From Parcubacteria group bacterium GW2011_GWA2_45_30 (GTDB lineage Bacteria > Patescibacteriota > Minisyncoccia > Sungbacterales > HO2-52-23), in contig LCKU01000050.1 in assembly GCA_001001625.1 (NCBI GenBank), positions 1 to 6,899 of the forward strand: 6,899 bases of DNA, in the 5' to 3' direction. This document shows, one piece after another, positions 1 through 5,588 of the stretch. The stretch's first letter is position 1; every line of letters begins with the position of its first letter. Position numbers and translations under genes: made by a program. The notes beneath the pieces are model-generated. The model saw only the letters and a list, made by a program, of their open reading frames with translations. It was not told the origin of the DNA and did not search any database.

Positions 1-2834
1 TGGCCGTGAATCCGGCCATGGAGTACACAAAATATAAAGTAAAAAGTAAAAAGATAAAAGACAAAAAAAATGAATATATTTGGAGTGCAATACCGTTTCC
101 GCACGAGGCGGACGATAAAATAGATATTGTAGAGAAACGATCCGGCAAGTCGTTGGTTGGTATGGCGTATGAGTCGCTTTTTAGCGCACCAAAGGAGTAT
201 TCTTTCGGTAGTGACCCGCAATATGCCATGATTGGCGCAGATTTTGTCTCAACCGAAGAAGGGACCGGATTTGTGCATTTGGCTCCGGCATTCGGGGAGG
301 AAGATATGGCCGCCGTTAAATCCGAAATCCGAAATCCGAAATCCGAAACATTAGGAAAAATAAACTATCCGATTTTACTTACTGTTAATCTTGATGGGAC
401 AATGAAAAAAGGAATTCCGGGCGAAGGAAAATTTGTGAGGGACGCGAATGAGGCTGTCATTACGGAATTAAAGAAGAAAGGCGCGCTTTACCGAGTTTTT
501 TCCTATGAACATGACTATCCGCATTGCTGGCGGTGCGATACGCCGTTGATCTATTTTGCCAAAAATTCCTGGTGGGTAAGAATGACCGAAGTAAAAAAGA
601 AATTGCTTGAGGAAAATAAAAAAATAAATTGGATTCCGGCGCATTTGAAAGAGGGAAGATTCGGCGAATTTTTGCGGGAACTTCGCGATTGGGCGTTTTC
701 GCGCGAGCGCTATTGGGGGACTCCTTTGCCTGTTTGGAAATGCGGAACTTGCGGATATAAAGATGTTATCGGATCACGTGAAGAACTTCATGAAAAAAGT
801 GGCGGAGCGAAAAATAAATATATTTTTATTAGGCACGGCGAGGCAGTAACCAATGTGCGTAGTATCGTGTCCACCAATCCTGAAAAGAGATATCCGCTGA
901 CTTTGCGCGGCAGGACGCAGGCCGAACGTGCGGCAAAAAAATTAAAAGCGTATAAAATTGACCTTATTTTTTCTTCCGACATATTACGTGCTCAAGAAAC
1001 CGCCGAAATCGCGGCCAAGTTCTTGGGTATTAAGCGTATTCAATTTGATAAGCGGTTGCGGGAAATAACGCTTGGCGATTTTGAGGATAAATCGGTTACT
1101 GAATATAGCAATTTTTTCGCTGACGTTCAAGCGCGGTTTAATTCAGCCCCTATAGGCGGCGAAACACTGAAGGACGTCAGACGCCGCGGAGTATATTTTT
1201 TACAAGAAATGGAGCGGAAGTATGCGGGGAAAACAATTTTGGTTGTAAGCCATGGCGATACATTATGGATTATGAAAGAGGCGGCAGCGGGTTTTTCGGA
1301 AGAAGAAACGATTGCGCGGGAATCTATGCCGGGCGATGCTGCTACTCCTTTTGCCGAGCCGTTTTCGGTGGAGTATAAGAATTTGCCGCGGGACGAAATC
1401 GGAGACGTGAATTTGCATCGTCCGTATGTTGACGCCTTTACGTTAATTTGTTTAAAATGCCGCGGCGGTATGCGACGGGTGCCGGAAGTGACGGACGTGT
1501 GGTTTGATTCCGGAGCCATGCCTTTCGCGAGCGCGCATTATCCATTCGCACTCGCTCAAAGTCAAAAGTCAAAAGTCAAAAGTCAAAATTTGTCTTTTCC
1601 GGCTGATTATATTGCGGAGGCCGTGGATCAGACGCGCGGCTGGTTTTATACGCTGCTTGCCGTGGCAACTTTGCTTGGCAAGAGCTCGCCCTATAAAAAC
1701 GTAATTTCCCTTGGCCATGTTTTGGATAAAAACGGGCAGAAAATGTCCAAATCCAAAGGCAATGTGGTAAATCCAGGGGAGATGATTCAAAAATACGGGG
1801 CCGATACTCTGCGTTGGTATTTCTATATCATAAATTCTCCGGGCGAGCCAAAACGTTTTGATGAAAGGGATTTAATGCAAAAACTGCGAGGTTTTTTGAT
1901 GACGTTTTGGAACTCATTTGTGCTTTTTGATACATATGTGGATAAAGTCAAAAGTCAAAAGTCAAAAGTCAAAAGTTCAAATGTGCTTGATCAATGGATA
2001 CTTTTGAAATTGGATATGCTGGTTTCGTTTGTTACCGAAAAACTGGATCAATACGATATTACCGCATCTACCCGCGCCATAGAGGATTTCACAATAAATG
2101 ATTTTTCACAATGGTTCCTGCGCCGTTCGCGCCGCCGCCTTCAGCATCCGCAAACCCAAAAAGAAAAAGATGATGCCGCTCAAACCACGGCCATGGTGCT
2201 TGAAACATTGTGCCGCATTTCGGCGCCCTTTGTGCCGTTTTTGACAGAGGTTATTTATCAGGAACTTCGCAAAAAAGGGAAGTATAAAGATACAAGTATA
2301 CATCTAACAAAATGGCCAATAATAGAAGCAAGAAGCAAGAAGCAAAAAGCGGGCATAATTAAAGACATGGAAATGGTGCGTTTGGTCGTGGCGGAGGCAT
2401 TGAAATTAAGGGCGCAGGCGGGGATTAAAGTTAGGCAACCGTTACAAGAATTTAGAATCAAGAACTTAGAACTTAGAAACAAGCAAGAGTTGTTAGAATT
2501 GATAAAAGACGAAGTGAATGTGAAAAAAATAACTTTCGGAGGAGAACTTAAACTCGATACAAAAATTACGCCGGAATTAAAAGAGGAGGGCATGATCCGT
2601 GAATTTATTCGTAATATTCAGGAAATGCGACGCGATACCGGGCGAAAACCCAGCCAAAAAATCAGTTGTCAGATTATGGGTTCACAGGAACTTGAGCGAA
2701 TCATAGGACGCTGGACTAAGTTTATTAAAAAAGAGACGAATACGATTGAACTTAAGGTCGGGGGAAAGCGCATATTCAAAGTGGAGCGGGAAGTGGAGTT
2801 TGACGGCCAAACTCTCTGGATCGGAATCTCGTAA
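1..2834 (+). CDS. ileS: Isoleucyl-tRNA synthetase with inserted histidine phosphatase domain (5' partial)
   Basis: Class I synthetase that charges tRNA-Ile with isoleucine in the cytoplasm. The frame is open to the left edge, so the first ~200 residues, with the HIGH motif, lie outside; residues are counted here from the GTG at base 6, which is an internal Val. In order: CP1 editing domain (about 1-170, with TGFVHLAPAFGEED), a CxxC pair at C174/C177, the RERYWGTPLP block, a split zinc ribbon (C246/C249 and C482/C485), WFDSG, DQTRGWFY, KMSKS at 579-583, the anticodon-binding helices (about 661-800), and a DUF5915-like tail containing KVRQPLQ. There is no C-terminal zinc finger, which fits the type 2 (eukaryote/archaea-like) IleRS. 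About 200 residues of histidine phosphatase sit between the two halves of the zinc ribbon, so the full protein would be near 1150 residues instead of the usual 930-1050. Six arrays of period 7 bp also lie within the gene. It ends in TAA. Confidence 0.96.
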   Translation, partial: AVNPAMEYTKYKVKSKKIKDKKNEYIWSAIPFPHEADDKIDIVEKRSGKSLVGMAYESLFSAPKEYSFGSDPQYAMIGADFVSTEEGTGFVHLAPAFGEEDMAAVKSEIRNPKSETLGKINYPILLTVNLDGTMKKGIPGEGKFVRDANEAVITELKKKGALYRVFSYEHDYPHCWRCDTPLIYFAKNSWWVRMTEVKKKLLEENKKINWIPAHLKEGRFGEFLRELRDWAFSRERYWGTPLPVWKCGTCGYKDVIGSREELHEKSGGAKNKYIFIRHGEAVTNVRSIVSTNPEKRYPLTLRGRTQAERAAKKLKAYKIDLIFSSDILRAQETAEIAAKFLGIKRIQFDKRLREITLGDFEDKSVTEYSNFFADVQARFNSAPIGGETLKDVRRRGVYFLQEMERKYAGKTILVVSHGDTLWIMKEAAAGFSEEETIARESMPGDAATPFAEPFSVEYKNLPRDEIGDVNLHRPYVDAFTLICLKCRGGMRRVPEVTDVWFDSGAMPFASAHYPFALAQSQKSKVKSQNLSFPADYIAEAVDQTRGWFYTLLAVATLLGKSSPYKNVISLGHVLDKNGQKMSKSKGNVVNPGEMIQKYGADTLRWYFYIINSPGEPKRFDERDLMQKLRGFLMTFWNSFVLFDTYVDKVKSQKSKVKSSNVLDQWILLKLDMLVSFVTEKLDQYDITASTRAIEDFTINDFSQWFLRRSRRRLQHPQTQKEKDDAAQTTAMVLETLCRISAPFVPFLTEVIYQELRKKGKYKDTSIHLTKWPIIEARSKKQKAGIIKDMEMVRLVVAEALKLRAQAGIKVRQPLQEFRIKNLELRNKQELLELIKDEVNVKKITFGGELKLDTKITPELKEEGMIREFIRNIQEMRRDTGRKPSQKISCQIMGSQELERIIGRWTKFIKKETNTIELKVGGKRIFKVEREVEFDGQTLWIGIS
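35..69 (+). repeat. Degenerate heptamer array in ileS (AAAAGTA-like)
   Basis: Successive 7-base units TAAAGTA, AAAAGTA, AAAAGAT, AAAAGAC and an all-A unit lie in register. They encode a Lys-rich loop (KVKSKKIKDKK) in the editing domain. This is the most degenerate array and could be simple A-rich sequence; the shared period with the other arrays argues otherwise. Confidence 0.5.
318..348 (+). repeat. Perfect heptamer array (AAATCCG)x4 in ileS
   Basis: Four exact tandem copies of AAATCCG span 318-345, followed by AAA. The array encodes KSEIRNPKSE, reading the unit in all three phases because 7 is not a multiple of 3. It sits in a loop of the CP1 editing domain just after the conserved HLAPAFGEED motif, where extra hydrophilic residues should be tolerated. 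Confidence 0.9.
798..1403 (+). other. Histidine phosphatase (phosphoglycerate mutase-like) domain inserted in IleS
   Basis: This segment encodes roughly residues 265-466 of the IleS reading frame counted from base 6. It has the hallmarks of the histidine phosphatase superfamily: the RHGE motif at 276-279 (H277 would be the phosphorylated His), an LTxxGRxQA stretch, SSDxxRAxET with R328, LREITLGDFED with the likely acid E353, GGET, and VVSHGD with the second catalytic His at H416. All expected catalytic residues are present, so the domain looks active. It interrupts IleS between the CxxC after PVWK and the LHRPYVD / CxxC / MRRVPEV block, which normally follow each other closely. Both IleS flanks keep normal sequence, so this is an in-frame domain insertion and not a chimeric contig. 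The substrate cannot be told from sequence: a phosphorylated metabolite, a nucleotide or an RNA end are all possible. The edges are approximate to about 10 residues. Confidence 0.9.
1556..1589 (+). repeat. Heptamer array (TCAAAAG)x3 plus partial units in ileS
   Basis: Three exact TCAAAAG units (1562-1582) are flanked by TCAAAG and TCAAAAT. They encode SQKSKVKSQN, between the conserved WFDSGAMPFASAHYPF block and ADYIAEAVDQTRGWFY. Thirty-one bases of this array (1558-1588) recur exactly at 1944-1974. Confidence 0.9.
1944..1975 (+). repeat. Perfect heptamer array (TCAAAAG)x4 in ileS
   Basis: Four exact TCAAAAG units occupy 1948-1975, preceded by AAAG. They encode KVKSQKSKVKSS at the junction between the catalytic core and the anticodon-binding helices, ahead of LDQWILLKL. 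The unit is the same as in the array near 1560. Confidence 0.92.
2324..2351 (+). repeat. Heptamer array (AGAAGCA)x3 in ileS
   Basis: Three exact AGAAGCA units (2324-2344) are followed by a diverged unit AAAAGCG. They encode EARSKKQKAG, a charged loop in the anticodon-binding region after the conserved LTKWP stretch. Confidence 0.85.
2452..2479 (+). repeat. Heptamer array (TTAGAAC-like) in ileS
   Basis: Four consecutive 7-base units, TTAGAAT, CAAGAAC, TTAGAAC and TTAGAAA, encode FRIKNLELRNK directly after the conserved KVRQPLQ motif at the start of the C-terminal domain. The unit differs from the other arrays but the period is the same. Confidence 0.75.
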
Positions 2835-2852
2835 GATGAGGCCTCCCAAAAA

Positions 2853-2919
2853 GTCATTCTGAACGTAGCGAAGAATCTAATTATTTATATAAAAGATCCT
2901 TCCCTTCGTTCAGGATGAC
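2853..2919. repeat. Imperfect 26-bp inverted repeat between ileS and recO
   Basis: The left arm 2853-2878 (starting GTCATTCTGAACG) and right arm 2894-2919 (ending GTTCAGGATGAC) are reverse complements at 22 of 26 positions, around a 15-nt AT-rich loop. As RNA it would make a long hairpin 18 nt after the ileS stop. Arms of this type (GTCATyCTGAACGnAGnGAAGnATCT) resemble a palindromic element I recall from intergenic regions of many bacteria; that is recall, not a search. It may act as a transcript end or simply be a mobile repeat. The in-frame ATG at 2915 lies in the right arm and is not a credible recO start. Confidence 0.85.
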
Positions 2920-2959
2920 AACCAAGGTTGTTGTTTGCTCGCTGTCAGTTATTTATAAT

Positions 2960-4153
2960 ATGTATTTAACTCAAGGCATAATTTTAAAAAAAATTGATAT
3001 TGGAGAGGCAGACGCGGTTTTTTCAATCTATACCAGGAATTTCGGGAAAATTGTGGCCCGCGCCCAGGGAGTTAAAAAAGAGGAGGCCAAACTCAAAGGC
3101 CATCTTGAGACGTTTAATTTGAGTGTGATTCAATTTGTCTTAGGGAAAAATGGGGCACGGCTTACCAGTGCCTCATTATTGAATCCGTGGCAGGCGATTC
3201 GGTTTGACTTTGATAAGTCCGTGGCTGCTCTGCGTATTACAGAAATGTTTGACCGTCACTGTTTCCAGAATGATAGAGATGAACCATTGTGGAATTTACT
3301 GCTGGAAAGTTTTACTCTGCTTGAGCGCGGCGTATTTTCTACTGATGATATCCGATTTTTTCTCCATTCTTTTGAAGAAAAGTTTTCGGTCACGCTCGGT
3401 TATGGGGATGCAAAAAGTGCGGAGGATTTGGCCAAACGCCTGCGCCATAAAGGCGAACTGCCTTCGCCTCCTCGCTCCGATCAAACCTCGTGGCAGGAAT
3501 ATGAATCGCCCCCGCCGACTAAAGAAAAAGTCAGGCCGAGGTTTTTTATTTTTGATCGCCGGGTGCTTATTTTATTGCTCGGGGGTTTGGTGTTTTTGGC
3601 GGTTTTTGCCGCAGCGATCTTTGGGTATTTTTATTTTCAGACCCAAGGTCAAGAAGCCGAGATCTCAATTTTTGCGCGCGATACCGTTGAATCCGGTGAA
3701 CGCATAACTTTTTCGGTTGTAGTGCGGAATGTTTCGCGTTCTGCCCTGGAAGACGGGGAAGTTGTTTTAATTTTTCCGTCCGGCTCCACTTTGATTGAAG
3801 AGGGAGAAGAGCGTCCGGCTCTGCCGCGGCTGGTTAAAAAAATCAAACCTATTCCGGCGGGCGGCGAGGAGACAATCGAGGCGACGGCCAGAATCTACGG
3901 AGCGGAATTTGAAGAGCGCACGGTCTCTGCCACATTCCAATATCGTCCGGCTGATCTTCGGGCGCGATTTACCGCGCGTACCTCCAAATCACTTACCATA
4001 AGCCGGGTGCCCATTGCAATTTCATGGGAAATTCCAGGGGTGGTTACCCAAAGCCAAGAAATGGAACTTCGGGTAAATTATATTTCAAACGTCCGGGAAT
4101 GGGTGGAAGTATCCGCGTCCGCGGAATTATTACCGGACAGGAGGGCGAGGTGA
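2960..4153 (+). CDS. recO: RecO-like protein fused in frame to the N-terminal half of a membrane-anchored Ig-like protein
   Basis: Residues 1 to about 85 are a RecO OB fold, beginning MYLTQGIILKKIDIGEADAVF as in the family; this fixes the start at ATG 2960 rather than the in-frame ATG at 2915. Residues 86-150 fit a short RecO helical part ending near GYGD. RecO normally helps RecR load RecA on SSB-coated DNA in the cytoplasm; E. coli RecO is about 240 residues and this portion is near 150, with no zinc-finger cysteines. The frame then runs on through a Pro/charged linker (155-200), one transmembrane helix (about 202-226) and an extracellular Ig-like/DUF11-like module (from 227) with SGERITFSVVVRN and IPAGGEETIEATARI. 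Residues 379-397 appear out of frame after a deletion. I expect two genes in relatives; no good internal start is seen here, since TTG 3428 has GGAGG only 2 nt upstream. There is no Shine-Dalgarno before 2960. RecO part sure; the fusion may be real or an artefact. Confidence 0.85.
   Translation: MYLTQGIILKKIDIGEADAVFSIYTRNFGKIVARAQGVKKEEAKLKGHLETFNLSVIQFVLGKNGARLTSASLLNPWQAIRFDFDKSVAALRITEMFDRHCFQNDRDEPLWNLLLESFTLLERGVFSTDDIRFFLHSFEEKFSVTLGYGDAKSAEDLAKRLRHKGELPSPPRSDQTSWQEYESPPPTKEKVRPRFFIFDRRVLILLLGGLVFLAVFAAAIFGYFYFQTQGQEAEISIFARDTVESGERITFSVVVRNVSRSALEDGEVVLIFPSGSTLIEEGEERPALPRLVKKIKPIPAGGEETIEATARIYGAEFEERTVSATFQYRPADLRARFTARTSKSLTISRVPIAISWEIPGVVTQSQEMELRVNYISNVREWVEVSASAELLPDRRAR
4088..4099 (+). 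other. Frameshift/deletion junction in the Ig-like surface protein
   Basis: Up to the codons for NYISN (ending near 4090) the good protein sequence is in the frame of the upstream ORF; from PGMGGSIRVRG (4093 on) it is in the next frame. Compared with the neighbouring modules of the same protein, about 40-58 residues should separate a YRNN/VRNV-type strand from the GE/GG-rich strand corresponding to GGSIRVRG, but here they almost touch. So the event is probably a deletion of roughly 120 bp or more, not a multiple of 3, rather than a one-base error. Confidence 0.7.
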
Positions 4154-5169
4154 AAGCATTTCGTGCGGGTATTGGGTTGTATAACTCCGCAACTCGCGAT
4201 TGGAAGCCATATGTTGACGCGAGCCAGGATTTGAAATTCTCAACCGACCCTTTGTCTATCAAGATTTCGCTTGATCGTGAATCGGATAAGGTAGTGGCAC
4301 CCGGGGATCGTCCGACATTTTCCGTGCATTATCGCAATAACACCCCGATTTTACTGCGCAATGTTTCGGTTCGCGCATCTATTAAGGGAGATATAATTCT
4401 TATGGATACGATTTTTGTAAGTCGGGGAGGAGTGTTTGACGGTGCTAGCCAATCCATGATTTGGGGTCCGGGAAATATTCCTGAACTTCGGGAAGTTGCT
4501 CCGGAAGAGGAGGGCGAATTTTCTTTTTCAGTCCAGACGAGGACCCAGCCGGTAGTAAAGAGTATTTCGGATAAAAATCTTTTGTTGCGGGTACAGGCGC
4601 TGGCGCGTCCGGGAGAAATTCCTCCGGAACTTGCCGGTACGGATTTGGAAGCGGAAGGCACGGCGGAATTTAAGGTCGCGTCTAAAGTCATTTTTTCCGG
4701 GAAAAGTGTCCATCGCGTATCGCCCATTCCGAATTCCGGGCCTTTGCCGCCCAAGGTCGGTTCGGAAACAACATATGCGGTTGTTTGGGAAGTTAAGAAT
4801 TTCACCAATGATTTGAAAAACGCGGAAATAAAAGTTGCGCTGCCTCCTAATATTAAATGGAAAGGGGTTGTTTCTCCATCCGATGCCAAAATCACGTTTC
4901 ATGAATCATCCTCCGAAGTGCGCTGGTTCATCGGAGATGTTTCGGCCGGAACCGGCGTGATTTCCAAGACCTTGGTGGGCGCGTTTCAGATTGCGGTGAC
5001 GCCGTCCCAGATTGACGCAGGCAGAGCCATACCTCTGACTAATGATGCGCGCCTGATCGCGCTTGATAGTTTTACTGAAGGCAGTATAGATGAGAAGATT
5101 GAACCGCTGACTACCGAGTTGAGGCAGGATACGTTAACGACATCCAAGGAGTGGCAGGTGGCTCGATAG
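4099..5169 (+). CDS. C-terminal part of the Ig-like (DUF11/CARDB-like) surface protein, separated by a frameshift
   Basis: This frame carries the remainder of the surface protein begun in the ORF ending at 4153. It is open from 4024, but the codons before 4093 are an out-of-frame reading of the upstream part; ATG 4099 is the first start inside plausible protein, and a GTG at 4150 overlaps the upstream TGA. The 356 residues have no membrane segment and read as beta-rich modules: GSIRVRGIITGQEGEVKAF, PLSIKISLDRES...VVAPGDRPTFSVHYRN, EEEGEFSFSVQTRT, and a last module with GSETTYAVVWEVKN, IKVALPPNIKW and VRWFIGDVSAGTG. Together with the upstream half, an intact ancestor would be about 600-620 residues: short cytoplasmic N-terminus, one helix, then about four Ig-like modules outside. 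Its function is unknown; adhesion or envelope scaffolding is only a guess. Alone, this fragment would lack an anchor and export signal, so the gene may be a pseudogene. Confidence 0.75.
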   Translation: MGGSIRVRGIITGQEGEVKAFRAGIGLYNSATRDWKPYVDASQDLKFSTDPLSIKISLDRESDKVVAPGDRPTFSVHYRNNTPILLRNVSVRASIKGDIILMDTIFVSRGGVFDGASQSMIWGPGNIPELREVAPEEEGEFSFSVQTRTQPVVKSISDKNLLLRVQALARPGEIPPELAGTDLEAEGTAEFKVASKVIFSGKSVHRVSPIPNSGPLPPKVGSETTYAVVWEVKNFTNDLKNAEIKVALPPNIKWKGVVSPSDAKITFHESSSEVRWFIGDVSAGTGVISKTLVGAFQIAVTPSQIDAGRAIPLTNDARLIALDSFTEGSIDEKIEPLTTELRQDTLTTSKEWQVAR

Positions 5170-5313
5170 ATTAGTTCCCGTGTTTATTTTTAAACACGAC
5201 TCGGTTTTTCCTGCGAAAATCTCGCTAAGGGGCGGCGCGATTTTTTCCGCCCGTGGGCGGAAAGCCAAGCAAATCGCGCCTCCCATTGTTTAAAAATAAA
5301 CACGGGAACTAAT
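5170..5313. repeat. 144-bp palindromic element with perfect 27-bp terminal inverted repeats (MITE-like)
   Basis: The left arm 5170-5196 (ATTAGTTCCCGTG...) is the exact reverse complement of the right arm 5287-5313. Inside are further nested palindromes: 5234-5243 with 5271-5280 (10 bp, GGCGCGATTT), extended by GGG/CCC across one mismatch, and 5244-5252 with 5255-5263 (TTTCCGCCC/GGGCGGAAA). The whole element can fold into one long hairpin or cruciform. It has no ORF. I see no convincing target-site duplication. It begins next to the stop codon of the surface-protein fragment. Size and structure fit a MITE- or REP-like element moved by an enzyme encoded elsewhere; a structured 3' end is the alternative. 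Confidence 0.75.
5179..5209 (+). terminator. Possible intrinsic terminator after the surface-protein gene
   Basis: An 8-bp perfect stem (CGTGTTTA / TAAACACG, 5179-5198) with a TTTT loop lies 10 nt after the stop, followed 6 nt later by TTTTT (5205-5209). The stem is AT-rich and the T run is short and distant, so termination is uncertain. The stem overlaps the left arm of the 144-bp element. Confidence 0.3.
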
Positions 5314-5409
5314 TTGACCTCGCTTAAGGGTTTGTTAAGGCGGCGCTACGCGCCCGTCACTCAATTTATCAAAAAACAGTTCCCGAGTTTATCGAGGGAC
5401 CACCTTGGT

Positions 5410-5485
5410 TGTTTCAAAACCGTATTGCCTCAAACTGCGATACGACTCGTTTTAAACAGGCGGTTCGATTCATCCCGAGCCGCCT
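5410..5485. repeat. Two hairpins in tandem upstream of glyS
   Basis: The first hairpin (5410-5458) has an outer stem TGTTT(C)AAAAC / GTTTTAAACA of 10 bp with one bulged C, a 4-nt bulge ACTC, an inner stem CGTATTGC / GCGATACG of 8 bp with one G-U, and an 8-nt loop. The second (5458-5485) has a 10-bp stem AGGCGGTTCG / CGAGCCGCCT with one G-U and also an 8-nt loop. The pairs are visible directly. Whether this is an RNA, a palindromic repeat or a decayed mobile element cannot be told. Confidence 0.55.
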
Positions 5486-5497
5486 TTGAAATTTTAT
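5458..5497 (+). terminator. Candidate weak terminator ahead of glyS
   Basis: The GC-rich 10-bp stem at 5458-5485 is followed by TTTGAAATTTT, an interrupted T-rich tract. It could end read-through from upstream before glyS transcription begins, but the tract is poor and the stem may only be part of a palindromic repeat. Confidence 0.25.
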
Positions 5498-5504
5498 GGG
5501 GTTA

Positions 5505-5544
5505 TTGTGATTTAAGCATAATTTTAGTATTCTTAAGATATATT
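5505..5544 (+). promoter_or_regulatory. Candidate sigma70-type promoter for glyS
   Basis: Within an AT-rich stretch, TTGTGA (5505-5510) is followed after 17 nt by TATTCT (5528-5533), each matching 4 of 6 consensus bases; TATATT (5539-5544, 5 of 6) is an alternative -10 without a good -35. The position, 45-60 nt before the glyS start, is reasonable, but such matches are frequent in AT-rich DNA. Confidence 0.25.
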
Positions 5545-5588
5545 GGTGATTTTTAAATATTCGCCATGAATCCGCGCGAACCATTTTT

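Larger units (their letters stand above)
5314..5588. other. Intergenic region before glyS, structured repeats then AT-rich leader
   Basis: No credible gene. An 80-codon + frame (5314-5556) is Arg-rich, low in conserved character and lies across palindromes, so I reject it. The left half looks like degenerate material related to the 144-bp element: CTCGCTTAAGGG (5319-5330) resembles CTCGCTAAGGG (5221-5231), and AGTTCCCGAGTTTAT (5378-5392) matches 14 of 15 bases of that element's left arm (5173-5187). A small GGCGC-TAC-GCGCC hairpin sits at 5342-5354. Two larger hairpins follow at 5410-5485. From about 5487 the DNA becomes AT-rich up to the glyS start. No tRNA, T-box or other known RNA could be assembled from it. 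Confidence 0.6.

Noticed and set aside
2931..2959. TTGTTT and a perfect TATAAT with a 17-nt spacer just before recO
   Set aside because: TATAAT ends directly at the ATG (2960), so transcription would begin about 6-7 nt inside the coding region and omit the family-consistent start. More likely chance in AT-rich sequence.
2915..2959. Upstream in-frame ATG giving RecO 15 extra residues
   Set aside because: The ATG lies within the right arm of the palindromic repeat and the extra residues do not resemble a RecO N-terminus, whereas MYLTQGIIL does.
4329..4895. Long minus-strand frame (188 codons) opposite the surface protein
   Set aside because: The + strand carries coherent beta-rich module sequence there; the minus frame has no domain-like features.
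5381..5412. T-box-like GGTGGTCCCTCG on the minus strand ahead of glyS
   Set aside because: glyS is on the + strand, the core TGGNACC is not matched, and no proper antiterminator stem forms.
5458..5487. tRNA-like T-loop, GGTTCGATT
   Set aside because: The flanking bases do not form a 5-bp T stem and no matching acceptor, D or anticodon arm is found at tRNA distance; the sequence is explained by the GC hairpin.
5314..5556. 80-codon + strand frame between the surface-protein gene and glyS
   Set aside because: It covers palindromes and repeat fragments, is Arg-rich, has no recognisable domain and no ribosome-binding site.
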